Of a DNA stretch of 64,000 nucleotides, positions 45,173 to 54,140 are shown in pieces. The DNA is from Nitrospira sp. (GTDB lineage: Bacteria; Nitrospirota; Thermodesulfovibrionia; Thermodesulfovibrionales; Dissulfurispiraceae). The position numbers and the translations under genes were made by a program. Position 1 is the first letter of the stretch, and each line of letters begins with the position of its first letter. The notes under the pieces were generated by a model. That model was given only the letters and a program-made list of their open reading frames with translations, did not search any database and had not been told where the DNA came from. The stretch spans positions 62,001-126,000 of the forward strand of contig NSJL01000002.1 in NCBI GenBank assembly GCA_002634385.1, written 5' to 3'.

Positions 45173-45800
45173 CCACCACTTCCTTCATCTTGCCGTCCAC
45201 CGTGGCATCGATCTCGCCCGTCCCGGTCTCAATGATACACCCGCCCGGGGCGACGGTCGCCAGGGTCTCGATGACGATCTCCTTCACCCCCGCATGCTCC
45301 CGCAGGATTTCGCTGCCGCCGGCAATGACTTCGTAATCCTCGGGATTCACCTTCACGATGATCTGTCCCTCCCCCTCTCCCACTTTCCTGACGGCATCGC
45401 GGGCGACCTCCAGGATGATATTCCTGTCCAGCTCTATCTCCTTATGGACGATCTTTTTCGCCACGTCCAGGGAAAGCTCGATCATGGCGGGGAGGACCTC
45501 GTTCAATCTCTTATTCTTGAAACTCTCCAGTTCCTTGATGATTCCCTCGAGCCTTTCGAGCTTCTTCCGGACCTCTTTCTCTCCCTCCTTCAGTCCCTTC
45601 TCATAGCCGGTTGCGTGCCCCTTTTCCATCCCACGCACCAGGCCCTCCTCCTCCCTGGCCTTTATCCGGCTCAGGATCTCCTCTTCGGAAATTTCGGCCT
45701 TCGGTTCAGGGGCGGAAGCCGGCTCCTCCCGGATATTCCCGTCATCGTCAAATTGAAGGGGTGTATAGGGTTGTATGGTATCGTCCTCAGGATTAAGCAA
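45144..45800 (-). CDS. fliH: Flagellar export ATPase regulator FliH
   Basis: 218 residues. An acidic N-terminus (YTPLQFDDDGNIREEPASAP) is followed by the GxxxG-rich helix EEGLVRGMEKGHATGYEKGL, typical of FliH, then a coiled coil and the E-subunit-like C-terminus (MIELSLDVAKKIVHKEIEL, GCIIETGTGEIDATVDGKM). It holds FliI at the C-ring through FliN. It overlaps fliG by 8 bp and fliI by 29 bp. Confidence 0.94.
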   Translation of the reverse strand: MLNPEDDTIQPYTPLQFDDDGNIREEPASAPEPKAEISEEEILSRIKAREEEGLVRGMEKGHATGYEKGLKEGEKEVRKKLERLEGIIKELESFKNKRLNEVLPAMIELSLDVAKKIVHKEIELDRNIILEVARDAVRKVGEGEGQIIVKVNPEDYEVIAGGSEILREHAGVKEIVIETLATVAPGGCIIETGTGEIDATVDGKMKEVVDVIGTATNS

Positions 45801-46773
45801 TGATCTCCTCTCCTCCCTTTCCCCCGATGACGATCTTGCCCTCTTCCTCCAGCCTCCGCGCTACCCGCACGACATTCATCTGTGCCTTTTCCACGTCGGA
45901 GACCTTCACCGCGCCCTTTGTCTCCATCTCCTCCTTCAGTATCTGGACAGCCCTCTGGGACATGTTCTTGAATATCTTCGCCTTCAGCTCGTCGGAAGCC
46001 ATCTTCAGCGACAGGGCAAGGTCATCGGTGGTAATCTCCTTGAGGATCATCTGGATACCCCTGTCGTCGATATTGATGAGGTCGTCAAAGGTGAACATGA
46101 GCTTCCTGATTTCGTCGGCGAGGATCTGGTCCTTCTCCTCGATATTCTTGAGAATCAGGTCTTCAGTAGCCCTGTCGAGCTGGTTCAGAATCTCCGCAAC
46201 GGTCCGGATACCACCGATCTTCCTGCCGCGCGTGTAGCTCTGCAACTGGGACTGAAGGACGTCTTCCAGCTCTCCCAGGATAGAGGGAGATATCTGGTCG
46301 AGACTCGCAATCCTGAGGGAGACATCGATTTTTATATGCTCCGGCAGTTTCGAAAGGACATCGGCGGCCTGGGTCGGCTCGAGATAGGCAAGGATGATAG
46401 CGATGGTTTGCGGGTGCTCCCGCGAGAGCATATTGGCGATGGCGCCGGAATCGAGCCAACGAAGGATATCGAAGGCGCTGGCACCGCTTTCGATCTTCTC
46501 CATGAGTTTCTTGGCATGCTCCTCGCCGAAGGCCTTCACCAGTATCTTCTTGATATATTCCTCGTCGACAGCGAGCATGGCGCTCCCCGTCTTCTCATAG
46601 AAATCCTGCACCACGCCGTTTGCCAGCTCGGGAGAGAGCTTGACGCGCGCCATCATCGGGACGATTCTCGCCAGTTCGAGGGGATCCAGATGCTTGAAAA
46701 CCTGTGTGGCGGCCTCCTCTCCGATAAGGGAAAGAAAGGCAGCTACCTTTTCGACCCCGTTGAGTTTTCTCAT
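45793..46773 (-). CDS. fliG: Flagellar motor switch protein FliG
   Basis: 326 residues. N domain GVEKVAAFLSLIGEEAATQV binds FliF; the middle ARM domain has LSREHPQTIAIILAYLEPTQ (EHPQT hallmark); the C-terminal torque helix region has FDDLINIDDRGIQMILKEI with charged residues that meet MotA. It ends VARRLEEEGKIVIGGKGGEE. It lies 3 bp after fliF. Confidence 0.97.
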   Translation of the reverse strand: MRKLNGVEKVAAFLSLIGEEAATQVFKHLDPLELARIVPMMARVKLSPELANGVVQDFYEKTGSAMLAVDEEYIKKILVKAFGEEHAKKLMEKIESGASAFDILRWLDSGAIANMLSREHPQTIAIILAYLEPTQAADVLSKLPEHIKIDVSLRIASLDQISPSILGELEDVLQSQLQSYTRGRKIGGIRTVAEILNQLDRATEDLILKNIEEKDQILADEIRKLMFTFDDLINIDDRGIQMILKEITTDDLALSLKMASDELKAKIFKNMSQRAVQILKEEMETKGAVKVSDVEKAQMNVVRVARRLEEEGKIVIGGKGGEEIIA

Positions 46774-46776
46774 ACC

Positions 46777-48297
46777 CTACTCTGCCAGCCACTCCCTGAT
46801 GATCGCAGCGGCCCGCCGCGGGTCCTTCTTCACCAACTCCATGACCTGGTCCTTCATGATCTGCTCGGTGGACGCCTCCACCTCAATCTCCGCAGGTCCG
46901 GCAGTCACCGTTGTCTCCGCCGCGGCCGGCCTCATCTCGACCGGGGTGGGCTTCAGCGTCTCGATGAGCGGCTTTATTACGAAGAATATCAGCAGGGCAA
47001 CCGCCGCAAGGGGAACCAGATACTTGAGAAGGGAGAGGGCGATCTTGAGGAAATCGGTCTTTTCCTTGGGCATTTCCTCTATCCCCGACTCGAAAGCCAC
47101 GTTCTCCACGATGACCTGATCCCCCCTTTCCTTGTTATACCCTATGGCAGCCTTCACAATCTCCGCATACTTTTTCAGATCGGCTTCGGGCCTCGGTATA
47201 TAGACACTCTTTTCCTTTTCCTTCTTATACGTTCCGTCCACCAGTACGGCAACGGAGAGGCTCTTCACCTCCCCACGCGGCTGGATGATCTTGCTGACGC
47301 TCCTGCTGACTTCGTAGTTGATACTCTCGGTCTGTTTCTGGGAAGAGGGAGAAGCGGACCCCGTAGCGGCTGCCTGCTGGTTGGGCTGGTTCGAAACGAC
47401 ACCGGGGATCCCTCCCTGTCCTCCGGAGGATTTTTCCTGGGAGCGCTGCTCGCTCTTTACCGCGATGGTATCAGGGTCGAATTTTTCCTCGGTCCTCTCG
47501 ACCTGGGTAAAATCTATTTTTGTGGCAACGCGCACGATCGCCTTTCCCCTCCCCACGATCCCCTCCAGCATGCTCTGGAGCCTGCCCTCGTAATCCTTGT
47601 CCACCGCTTTCTGGTATTCATTCTGCTTCGCATCGGCGAGGGTGTCCCCGGCAGTGGGTTTCGAGAGGAGATTCCCCATACTGTCGATAACGGTGACGTT
47701 CTGCGGATTCATCCCCTCGACGCTGCTCGAAACGAGGTGCACGATGCCGCCGATCTGTCCCTGGCTCAATACTCGTCCGGACTTCAGCTTTACGACCACC
47801 GATGCGGTGGGTTTCTCCTCTTTTTCGGTAAAGATGGTCTTTTCCGGAACGGCGATATGCACCCGCGCCCTCTCCACCTCGCCAAGCTGCTGTATCGTCC
47901 GCGTCAATTCCCCCTGGAGAGCCCTCACGTAGTTCAGTCGCTGCACAAACTCGGTAACGCCGATCTGGGTCTTGTCAAAGATCTCGAATCCGATGCCGCC
48001 GCCCTGGGGAATTCCCTGGGCCGCCAGCTCAAGCCGGAGCTCATATACTTTGTTGCCCGGGACATAGATAGCATTCCCCTCGACCCGGTAGGGGATCTTC
48101 ACCTCTTTCAGCTTGGTGACAACCTGCCCGGCATCCTCCTGGGAGAGGTTGCTGTAGAGGACCTGATAGTCAATCCTTTGACTCCAGAGCATGATTCCGG
48201 CCATAAGGGCAAGACTCAGAAAGACCACAGCGAGCAGCGCACCTTTCTTTTTCGCAGGCCAGGAATTGAATTGCCGTATGATGTCGTTCAGTGTCAT
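46777..48297 (-). CDS. fliF: Flagellar MS-ring protein FliF
   Basis: 506 residues. Two membrane helices: KKGALLAVVFLSLALMAGIM near residues 16-36 and YLVPLAAVALLIFFVIKPLI near 424-444. Between them are the ring-building motifs, including YSNLSQEDAGQVVTKLKEVK and VPGNKVYELRLELAAQGIPQ, and a disordered Gln/Ser stretch. The C-terminal DQVMELVKKDPRRAAAIIRE segment binds FliG. FliF is the base on which the switch and export gate assemble. Confidence 0.97.
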   Translation of the reverse strand: MTLNDIIRQFNSWPAKKKGALLAVVFLSLALMAGIMLWSQRIDYQVLYSNLSQEDAGQVVTKLKEVKIPYRVEGNAIYVPGNKVYELRLELAAQGIPQGGGIGFEIFDKTQIGVTEFVQRLNYVRALQGELTRTIQQLGEVERARVHIAVPEKTIFTEKEEKPTASVVVKLKSGRVLSQGQIGGIVHLVSSSVEGMNPQNVTVIDSMGNLLSKPTAGDTLADAKQNEYQKAVDKDYEGRLQSMLEGIVGRGKAIVRVATKIDFTQVERTEEKFDPDTIAVKSEQRSQEKSSGGQGGIPGVVSNQPNQQAAATGSASPSSQKQTESINYEVSRSVSKIIQPRGEVKSLSVAVLVDGTYKKEKEKSVYIPRPEADLKKYAEIVKAAIGYNKERGDQVIVENVAFESGIEEMPKEKTDFLKIALSLLKYLVPLAAVALLIFFVIKPLIETLKPTPVEMRPAAAETTVTAGPAEIEVEASTEQIMKDQVMELVKKDPRRAAAIIREWLAE

Positions 48298-48368
48298 AGC
48301 CGTCTGCTACGGGCAGGATACCGGAGTCACAGGGAAAATTTTTCCTACCACTGTCTGTTTTTTCCCCC

Positions 48369-48662
48369 TTACACCTGCATCCTTATGATTTCCTCATAGG
48401 CGGTCAGGAGCTTGCTTCTCACCTGCATCAGGGTCTGCATGGACAGATCGGCCTTCTCCATGGCGATCACCACGGTGTGGATATCCTTCACCTCTCCCTT
48501 GGAAAAATCCTCTATCGCCTTTTCGGCCTCGCTCTGGATCTCGGATGTCTCCTTCATCGCATCCTTGATCGCATCCTCAAAGGAAGCGCCGCCCTGCTTG
48601 TTTGCCCGTGAGACCTCCGTTCCCTGCGGGCTGATTTCCCCTATTTTTTGTATCTCGCTCAT
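48369..48662 (-). CDS. fliE: Flagellar MS-ring/rod adaptor FliE
   Basis: 97 residues from the ATG with AAGGAGGTGG upstream; a TTG six codons earlier lies within that ribosome site. Seen: QGGASFEDAIKDAMKETSEI, then AIEDFSKGEVKDIHTVVIAM and EKADLSMQTLMQVRSKLLTA with YEEIIRMQV at the end, the family hallmark. It connects FliF to the proximal rod. Confidence 0.95.
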   Translation of the reverse strand: MSEIQKIGEISPQGTEVSRANKQGGASFEDAIKDAMKETSEIQSEAEKAIEDFSKGEVKDIHTVVIAMEKADLSMQTLMQVRSKLLTAYEEIIRMQV

Positions 48663-48689
48663 AAGGCCACCTCCTTGCAATACGCCCGG

Positions 48690-49097
48690 TTACACTCTGG
48701 TGATGTCCAGGGTCTTCATGTACATCTCCTTATAGGAGTTCACCAGGGTCAGATTGGCTTCATACGCCCGGGCAGCAGTCATAAGATTGACCATCTCTTC
48801 AATGGTATTGATATTGGGATAGCTAACGTACCCATCCTTGTCCGCATCGGGGTGCGTCGGATTATATGTTGTCTTAAACGGCCTCGGATCCTCCACGATC
48901 TTCGGGATGTCGACCCCGACGGAAGTGGCATCGAACAGGTACGATTCGAACGCTATATCCCGCCTCCGATACGGCCCCCCCTCCGGTGTTTTCGTAGTAT
49001 TGACATTCGCAATATTGGAGGCAATGACATTCATACGAATCTTCTGCGCCTCGAGGGCCGTTGCACTCACCCGTAACGGTAAAAACATTCCTTCCAT
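48690..49097 (-). CDS. flgC: Flagellar proximal rod protein FlgC
   Basis: 135 residues. MEGMFLPLRVSATALEAQKI, NVIASNIANVNTTKTPEGGP with YRRRDIAFES, then DPTH-like YNPTHPDADKDGYVSYPNIN and MTAARAYEANLTLVNSYKEM. Standard length and motifs; between flgB and fliE. Confidence 0.97.
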   Translation of the reverse strand: MEGMFLPLRVSATALEAQKIRMNVIASNIANVNTTKTPEGGPYRRRDIAFESYLFDATSVGVDIPKIVEDPRPFKTTYNPTHPDADKDGYVSYPNINTIEEMVNLMTAARAYEANLTLVNSYKEMYMKTLDITRV

Positions 49098-49141
49098 GTC
49101 AGATCACCCTCCCGCTCTTGCCGCTACGCCGCATAGCGCTC

Positions 49142-49501
49142 CTATCGTCCTCCCCTGAGGACATCCTTCATCATCCTGATCTTCATGCTGAGTAATTGCG
49201 TTGCGGTGTTGTATATTAATGTATTTTCCGCAACCTTTGCCATCTCTATATCAAGGTTGACAGTATTGTCGTCCTGGTTGGACATGGTGGTGACGGTCTC
49301 GTAGATTTCGTAGCTGTGTGTGCTGTGCCGGTCCGCCCCGGTGAATGCCGATTTCGCCTTTTCCAGCTCGTTTTGAAACGAAATATCCCTGGCTCTGTAG
49401 CCGGGCGTCTCCGAGTTTGCGATATTGGACGCCAGTATCTTCTGCCGGAAAGCGGCAATATCAAGCATCTTTTCCAGTGTTTTTATGCTGCTGTCCGCCA
49501 T
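49142..49501 (-). CDS. flgB: Flagellar proximal rod protein FlgB
   Basis: 119 residues. KTLEKMLDIAAFRQKILASN, IANSETPGYRARDISFQNEL, DDNTVNLDIEMAKVAENTLI and YNTATQLLSMKIRMMKDVLR. First gene of the operon running to the MotE-like gene, preceded by a strong sigma-54 match at 49549-49565. Confidence 0.96.
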   Translation of the reverse strand: MADSSIKTLEKMLDIAAFRQKILASNIANSETPGYRARDISFQNELEKAKSAFTGADRHSTHSYEIYETVTTMSNQDDNTVNLDIEMAKVAENTLIYNTATQLLSMKIRMMKDVLRGGR

Positions 49502-49548
49502 AGCCTCCTCCGTCTTCTTTTTTTACCGCATCTGCCCCGTAATAAATA

Positions 49549-49565
49549 ATGCAATTCTCATTCCA
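49549..49565 (-). promoter_or_regulatory. Candidate sigma-54 promoter of the flgB-flgC-fliE-fliF operon
   Basis: Minus strand TGGAATGAGAATTGCAT. The -12 TTGCAT is perfect and GG/GC spacing is correct. The site is about 48 bp before the flgB start, leaving a leader of about 38 bases. Confidence 0.75.
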
Positions 49566-49657
49566 GTCTTCCGTTTTGTAGTGCGAGGTTCAGCTCTCCT
49601 TTGACTAACCCCTCCCCACCTCCCCTTACTCCAAGAAGAGGTGTCTGAATCCCCCTC

Positions 49658-50953
49658 CTACTCTTTCAGCTCCTCCTCGGAGATACCGTACTCCTTGATT
49701 TTGTTCCGTATGGTACGCACGCTTACTCCCAACACCTCCGCGGCTTTCGTCCTGTTTCCGGAAGTCTTCCTGAGGGTTTCGATAATCATCTCCCTTTCCA
49801 TATCCTTCAGGCTCCCCGTCCTTCCACCGGACGGATCGGACGGATTGCCTTCGGCAAAGGCGTCAGGAGGGGGCAGCAGTACTTCCCCCCGCGCAATGAC
49901 CGCAGACCGGTAGATGAAATTCTCCAACTCCCTGACATTGCCCTCCCAACTCTTCTTCAGGAGATAGTCGATGAAATCCGCGGACAAGGCCAGCACCCTG
50001 TTCATCTTTGCGGAAAGTTTGGAGAGGAAGAAATTCGCCAGCGGCACGATATCCTCCCTGCGCTCCCTGAGGGGCGGGAGCTTTATCGGGAAAACATTCA
50101 GCCGGTAGTAAAGATCCTCCCTGAAGTTCCCTTTCCTCACTTCCGAGAGGAGGTCCTTATTCGTGGTGGCGATGATGCGCACATCCACCGGAAGGGGAGT
50201 GCGTCCCCCGATCCGGTCGATCTCCCTCTCCTGGAGGGCACGCAGAAGCTTCGCCTGCAGCGGGTAGGCCATTTCACTGACTTCATCGAGGAGCAACGTC
50301 CCCTTGTTGGCCAGCTCGAATTTTCCCTGCCTCCTCTCCACCGCCCCGGTGAAGGCACCCTTCTCATGGCCGAACAACTCCGACTCAAGAAGACTCTCCG
50401 ATATGGCGGCGCAGTTGATTGCGATAAAGGGCCTCTCCGTCCTGGAGCTGTTCCGGTGGATAAGGCGCGCCACCACTTCCTTTCCGGTGCCGCTCTCCCC
50501 GGTAAGGAGCACTGTGATGTCACTCTTCGCCACCTCCCGCGCGATGGAGAGAATATGCTTCATTACCGGAGATTCGGCGATGCTGTCTTCCCCCCCGGAC
50601 GGGAGTATCCTCTCGATCACCTGGCTGAGCATCGGGAAGGAAAAGGGCTTGATGATATAGTCGGTAGCCCCCAGCTTCATGGCATCCACCGCGTTCTCCA
50701 CCGTACCATACCCGGTGATCACGATGACCGGAACGAATATATTTTTCCTCCGTATCTCCTGGAGGAATTCGATTCCGTTCATCTTTGGCATTTTCATGTC
50801 GGTGATGACCAGGGAGAAGTCGTTCAGATTGCACTCCTGCAGCGCCTCCACGGGGTTATGGAACACAACGGGATTGAAGCCGCACCGCTTGAGAGACTCC
50901 CTGAGGGCCATGGCCATATCCATTTCATCATCGACGATCAATACCGATTTCAT
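49658..50953 (-). CDS. NtrC-family sigma-54 response regulator (FlgR-like)
   Basis: 431 residues from the ATG that begins the receiver (MKSVLIVDDEMDMAMALRES). Receiver aspartate in VITDMKMPKMNGIEFL; AAA+ domain with Walker A LLTGESGTGKEVVARLIHRN, the sigma-54 contact loop GAFTGA, Walker B GTLLLDEVSEMAYPLQAKLL and an R-finger region; C-terminal Fis-type helix-turn-helix (TLRKTSGNRTKAAEVLGVSV). Encoded just after a PAS kinase gene and directly upstream of the flgB operon with its sigma-54 promoter. It is the natural candidate for activating the rod, hook and export genes, as FlgR does in Campylobacter. Confidence 0.92.
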   Translation of the reverse strand: MKSVLIVDDEMDMAMALRESLKRCGFNPVVFHNPVEALQECNLNDFSLVITDMKMPKMNGIEFLQEIRRKNIFVPVIVITGYGTVENAVDAMKLGATDYIIKPFSFPMLSQVIERILPSGGEDSIAESPVMKHILSIAREVAKSDITVLLTGESGTGKEVVARLIHRNSSRTERPFIAINCAAISESLLESELFGHEKGAFTGAVERRQGKFELANKGTLLLDEVSEMAYPLQAKLLRALQEREIDRIGGRTPLPVDVRIIATTNKDLLSEVRKGNFREDLYYRLNVFPIKLPPLRERREDIVPLANFFLSKLSAKMNRVLALSADFIDYLLKKSWEGNVRELENFIYRSAVIARGEVLLPPPDAFAEGNPSDPSGGRTGSLKDMEREMIIETLRKTSGNRTKAAEVLGVSVRTIRNKIKEYGISEEELKE

Positions 50954-51046
50954 TATCGTGCCACCCACTGGGCAAAAAAACAGAAAACCATTCTGCCGGA
51001 AAGACTTTTTTGCCGGTTCCGTATCATCGGAAGCACCGACTTCCCC

Positions 51047-52198
51047 CTATCCTTTCGCGGGGAGACGAATGGTGAACTCCGTTCCCTTTCCCGCCGAGCT
51101 CCTTACTGCGATCGTGCCCCGGTGCGCCGAGATGATCCCCGAGGTAATGGACATCCCCAGCCCGGTCCCCCTGTCCTTGGTGGAGAAGAACGGTTCGAAA
51201 ATTCTCGTCTGCGTCTCTTCGTCCATACCGATTCCGTTGTCTTTTATGGAAAGAGCAACGAACGCAGGCTTGCCGTCCGCCCCTCCTCTCTTCCCCTCCA
51301 AAGGGTTCTCCTGGTCACCCGGCGCATAAATGCGCACCCTGATCTCCCCCCTGTCGGGTATCGCCTGGACGGAATTCAGGATGATGTTGATCATCGCCTG
51401 CCGTATCAGTCCCCGGTCCACCGGCAGCCAATATCGCCCCTCCTCTGAAAGATGGAATTGTATCCGCTCTTCCGGGAACAGCTCCCCGAATTCCCTGCAG
51501 ATTTCCCCGATAATCTCGTTGATGCAGCAAACCTGGGATGCCGGTTTGATCTCCTTCGAGAACCGGAGCATGTTATCCAGTGAATTCACCAGGTACCGCA
51601 CTGAATTGGAAATCCTGCTGGCGTATTCGCCGTGCTCCGTCCCCTTCAGGTCACCGGCGAGCAGGCTCGCAAACAGCTCGATGCTCCCCAGGGGATTCCG
51701 GATCTCATGGGCGATCTTCAGAACCAACTCGCCCATGGCGGTCAGGCGTCTGTTCCGTTCGTTCTCCGCCTCAAGCTGCTTCAGCCGCGTGACGTCTTTG
51801 AATAGTACCACATGCCCGATGCTGTTGCCCTCCCGGTCACATACATCCGAGCGGGAGACGAGGGCATAAAAAGGCTTCCCGTTTTCCGGGACGATCACCT
51901 CCCCGTTAAGGGAGGCCCTGAAAGAGTCTCCCCCGATAATTTTCTCCGCCCTGATCGTGAGCAGCCTTTCTGCAGCGCTGTTGACCAGCCGTATCACCCC
52001 GCCCCCGTCAAAGAAAATTACCCCGACATCGATGCTGTCAAGGATACTGTCGAGGAGTTGCTTCTTGTGCTCCACCTCCTCGGTCAGCCGTCCGACCTTT
52101 TCTTCGAGGTTCCGGTAATACTGGGTAAGCGTTGCCGATGCAGAGTTGAAACTCTCTATCGCTTGGTTGAGCAGACTGATATCGACCAGGTTCGCCAT
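51047..52198 (-). CDS. PAS-containing sensor histidine kinase (FlgS-like)
   Basis: 383 residues, no membrane segments, so cytosolic. N-terminal coiled coil (residues about 20-50), PAS domain (LDSILDSIDVGVIFFDGGGV, LVNSAAERLLTIRAEKIIGG), HisKA with the phosphorylated histidine in LVLKIAHEIRNPLGSIELFA, and HATPase with N box MINIILNSVQAIPDRGEIRV, G1 SIKDNGIGMDE and G2 DRGTGLGMSITSGI. It probably phosphorylates the NtrC-type regulator 93 bp downstream. In other bacteria such cytosolic kinases read export-gate assembly. Confidence 0.92.
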   Translation of the reverse strand: MANLVDISLLNQAIESFNSASATLTQYYRNLEEKVGRLTEEVEHKKQLLDSILDSIDVGVIFFDGGGVIRLVNSAAERLLTIRAEKIIGGDSFRASLNGEVIVPENGKPFYALVSRSDVCDREGNSIGHVVLFKDVTRLKQLEAENERNRRLTAMGELVLKIAHEIRNPLGSIELFASLLAGDLKGTEHGEYASRISNSVRYLVNSLDNMLRFSKEIKPASQVCCINEIIGEICREFGELFPEERIQFHLSEEGRYWLPVDRGLIRQAMINIILNSVQAIPDRGEIRVRIYAPGDQENPLEGKRGGADGKPAFVALSIKDNGIGMDEETQTRIFEPFFSTKDRGTGLGMSITSGIISAHRGTIAVRSSAGKGTEFTIRLPAKG

Positions 52199-52204
52199 GC
52201 GTGG

Positions 52205-53884
52205 TCACCCTCCTCCCGCCAGAATCATTGCCGCTTCACCGACAAGCCCGCCGCCGTCGGCAGCCTTTTTCAGATAGCTCCGGTCCCCCGTCAGCTTCCC
52301 GTACTGGTACTGCACCCATTGCAGGTTCAGCGGGTTTTCCACTCCCTGCTCCAATGCCCGCTTGTAATAAAACCGCGCTTTCTCCTCTTCTCCCCGCCGG
52401 TAGTAAAGATCGCCCGCTTTCAGGGAGGACACGCTGTCCCCTGCATCGGAAGCCAGCACATAGTGCTTCACCGCGTTTCCCCCGTCGCCCGCCTCTCCAT
52501 ACAGGTCAGCCAGTCGGGAATGGACCCAATGCTCCTTCGAGAGTTTGGCCGCATTGACAAGGTGTTGAATCGCCCGGGGATAGTCACGCTCCCGCCTGTA
52601 TGTTTCCGCCATCAGGTAGGAGGAGCGGAAGAAATAACGCTTGTCGAAGAGTATGGGAAGGATGAGCTTGCGTGCTTCGCCGTATTTGCCCTCATTGATA
52701 AGAATCTCCGCGAGAGAGAGCGACGCATCGCCGTTTTCCCCCTTTTGTGCCCTTTTGAGGAGCAGAGTCCCCTCCCTTTTCCTGCCGTTCGCCGCCAGGT
52801 ACCGTGCGGCATCCGCAATAAACGGGCTGCCCAGATCGAGGTAGAGGGAATACTTGGAAAGATACTCCACTCCCTTCGGGTCCCTCAAGTCAAGGAGCTT
52901 CCGCAGCCGTTTTTCCATCTCCTGTCCCCTGACCTTCTTATCCCTGACGAACGTCAGATAGCGCAGGGCATTTCCCGTGTCGCTCTTCCTGTCATAGAGC
53001 TTTGCAATCGTCATTGCCAGGTCATTGTCCATCTCGCGTGAAAAGACATCGAGGTTCAGCGCAAGGGCCTCATCGTGTTTTCCCCTGTACTCGTACACTT
53101 TTGCCAGGGTCTTCTTCGCATTGTGCACCTCGAGGCTCGACGGGGATTCCCGGAGGATTCCCTTGCAGAGCTTTTCGGCATCTTCAAAGCGGGAGGCATA
53201 ATAGTAAATCAGCGCCTTGCTTACCCGGAGGTCCTCCTCTTTCAGAACGGATTCAGAGATCTTGTTGATCGTGCTGATCGCTTCCCGGTGCATTCCCTTC
53301 CTGCTGAACAGGTCCGCCTTGATGAACAGGGCACGGGGCTCGGTCTCCCGGATCCGGGGGGGGAGTTCTTTCAGGAGAGACTCGGCCCCGGCACTATCGT
53401 TCAGCCTGAGCTTCAGCTCCGCTTTGGCGATAAGAGCCTTATCCCGGAAATCCCCCCCGGCTTTCTCGAAATAGTTCCGGGCCTCTGCATATTTCCGGGA
53501 GGCAAGGGCGCTGTACCCGAGCAGAAGCATTGCCTCGTCCGCATAGGCGGATTGAGGGTACGCCGCGAGGAGGCGATTGATATTCAACCGCGTCTCATGA
53601 TATCTCTTCAGGGAGAATTCCGCTTTGCTCATCCCGAAAAGGGCTCTTTCGGCGACCGGCCCCTTACGGGAAGAAAGAAACACTTCCCGGTAAAGCTCCC
53701 CCGCCTCGGAATACTTTTTTGCCTTGAAGAGCTCGTCGGCAGTCTGCAGCTTTTTTTCAGAGGCACAGAGCGGTGACACAGGGGAGAAAGCGGAAACAAG
53801 AAAAAAAGAAAGAAGAAAAAAAAGGGAAAAAAGGGATGCGGAAGATTTTTTTTTCCCCTCGATCCCTGTATTTCCGCCTCTCAT
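52205..53884 (-). CDS. TPR-repeat protein with signal peptide
   Basis: 559 residues from an ATG with AGAGGAG upstream; the frame continues to 54049 but without a better start. A signal peptide (SLFSLFFLLSFFLVSAFSPV, then SPLCASEKK) points to the periplasm or outer membrane. The rest is TPR/Sel1-like repeats: TADELFKAKKYSEAGELYRE, AERALFGMSKAEFSLKRYHE, SLKAGDLYYRRGEEEKARFY. It is 6 bp upstream of the kinase gene and so shares its operon. It may act in motor or envelope assembly, or feed a signal to the kinase; no direct evidence for either. Confidence 0.85.
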   Translation of the reverse strand: MRGGNTGIEGKKKSSASLFSLFFLLSFFLVSAFSPVSPLCASEKKLQTADELFKAKKYSEAGELYREVFLSSRKGPVAERALFGMSKAEFSLKRYHETRLNINRLLAAYPQSAYADEAMLLLGYSALASRKYAEARNYFEKAGGDFRDKALIAKAELKLRLNDSAGAESLLKELPPRIRETEPRALFIKADLFSRKGMHREAISTINKISESVLKEEDLRVSKALIYYYASRFEDAEKLCKGILRESPSSLEVHNAKKTLAKVYEYRGKHDEALALNLDVFSREMDNDLAMTIAKLYDRKSDTGNALRYLTFVRDKKVRGQEMEKRLRKLLDLRDPKGVEYLSKYSLYLDLGSPFIADAARYLAANGRKREGTLLLKRAQKGENGDASLSLAEILINEGKYGEARKLILPILFDKRYFFRSSYLMAETYRRERDYPRAIQHLVNAAKLSKEHWVHSRLADLYGEAGDGGNAVKHYVLASDAGDSVSSLKAGDLYYRRGEEEKARFYYKRALEQGVENPLNLQWVQYQYGKLTGDRSYLKKAADGGGLVGEAAMILAGGG

Positions 53885-54140
53885 CCTTTTCTCCTCTTTT
53901 CTATTCGCTACCGAAGAATACAGCAATCCGGCTTTGCTATGAAAGAAACATGCCATCGGAAACAAAAAAAGAGATAGAGCGCCCTCCATCAATTCCCTAT
54001 TTAATTCAAGGGGAAATATTTCTCGGTTCACGGGGGACGTCTCCCTCAAGTCAATAATATGACGGGAATAACAAAAGAAAAGTTCCGCAATGTTACTTTT
54101 ATGACACTGTTCTTTTTTCCCGGCAAGAGGAAAAAGGGCA

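Noticed and set aside
45775..48399. 874-residue open frame on the plus strand
   Set aside because: Antisense shadow of fliG and fliF; no recognisable protein features.
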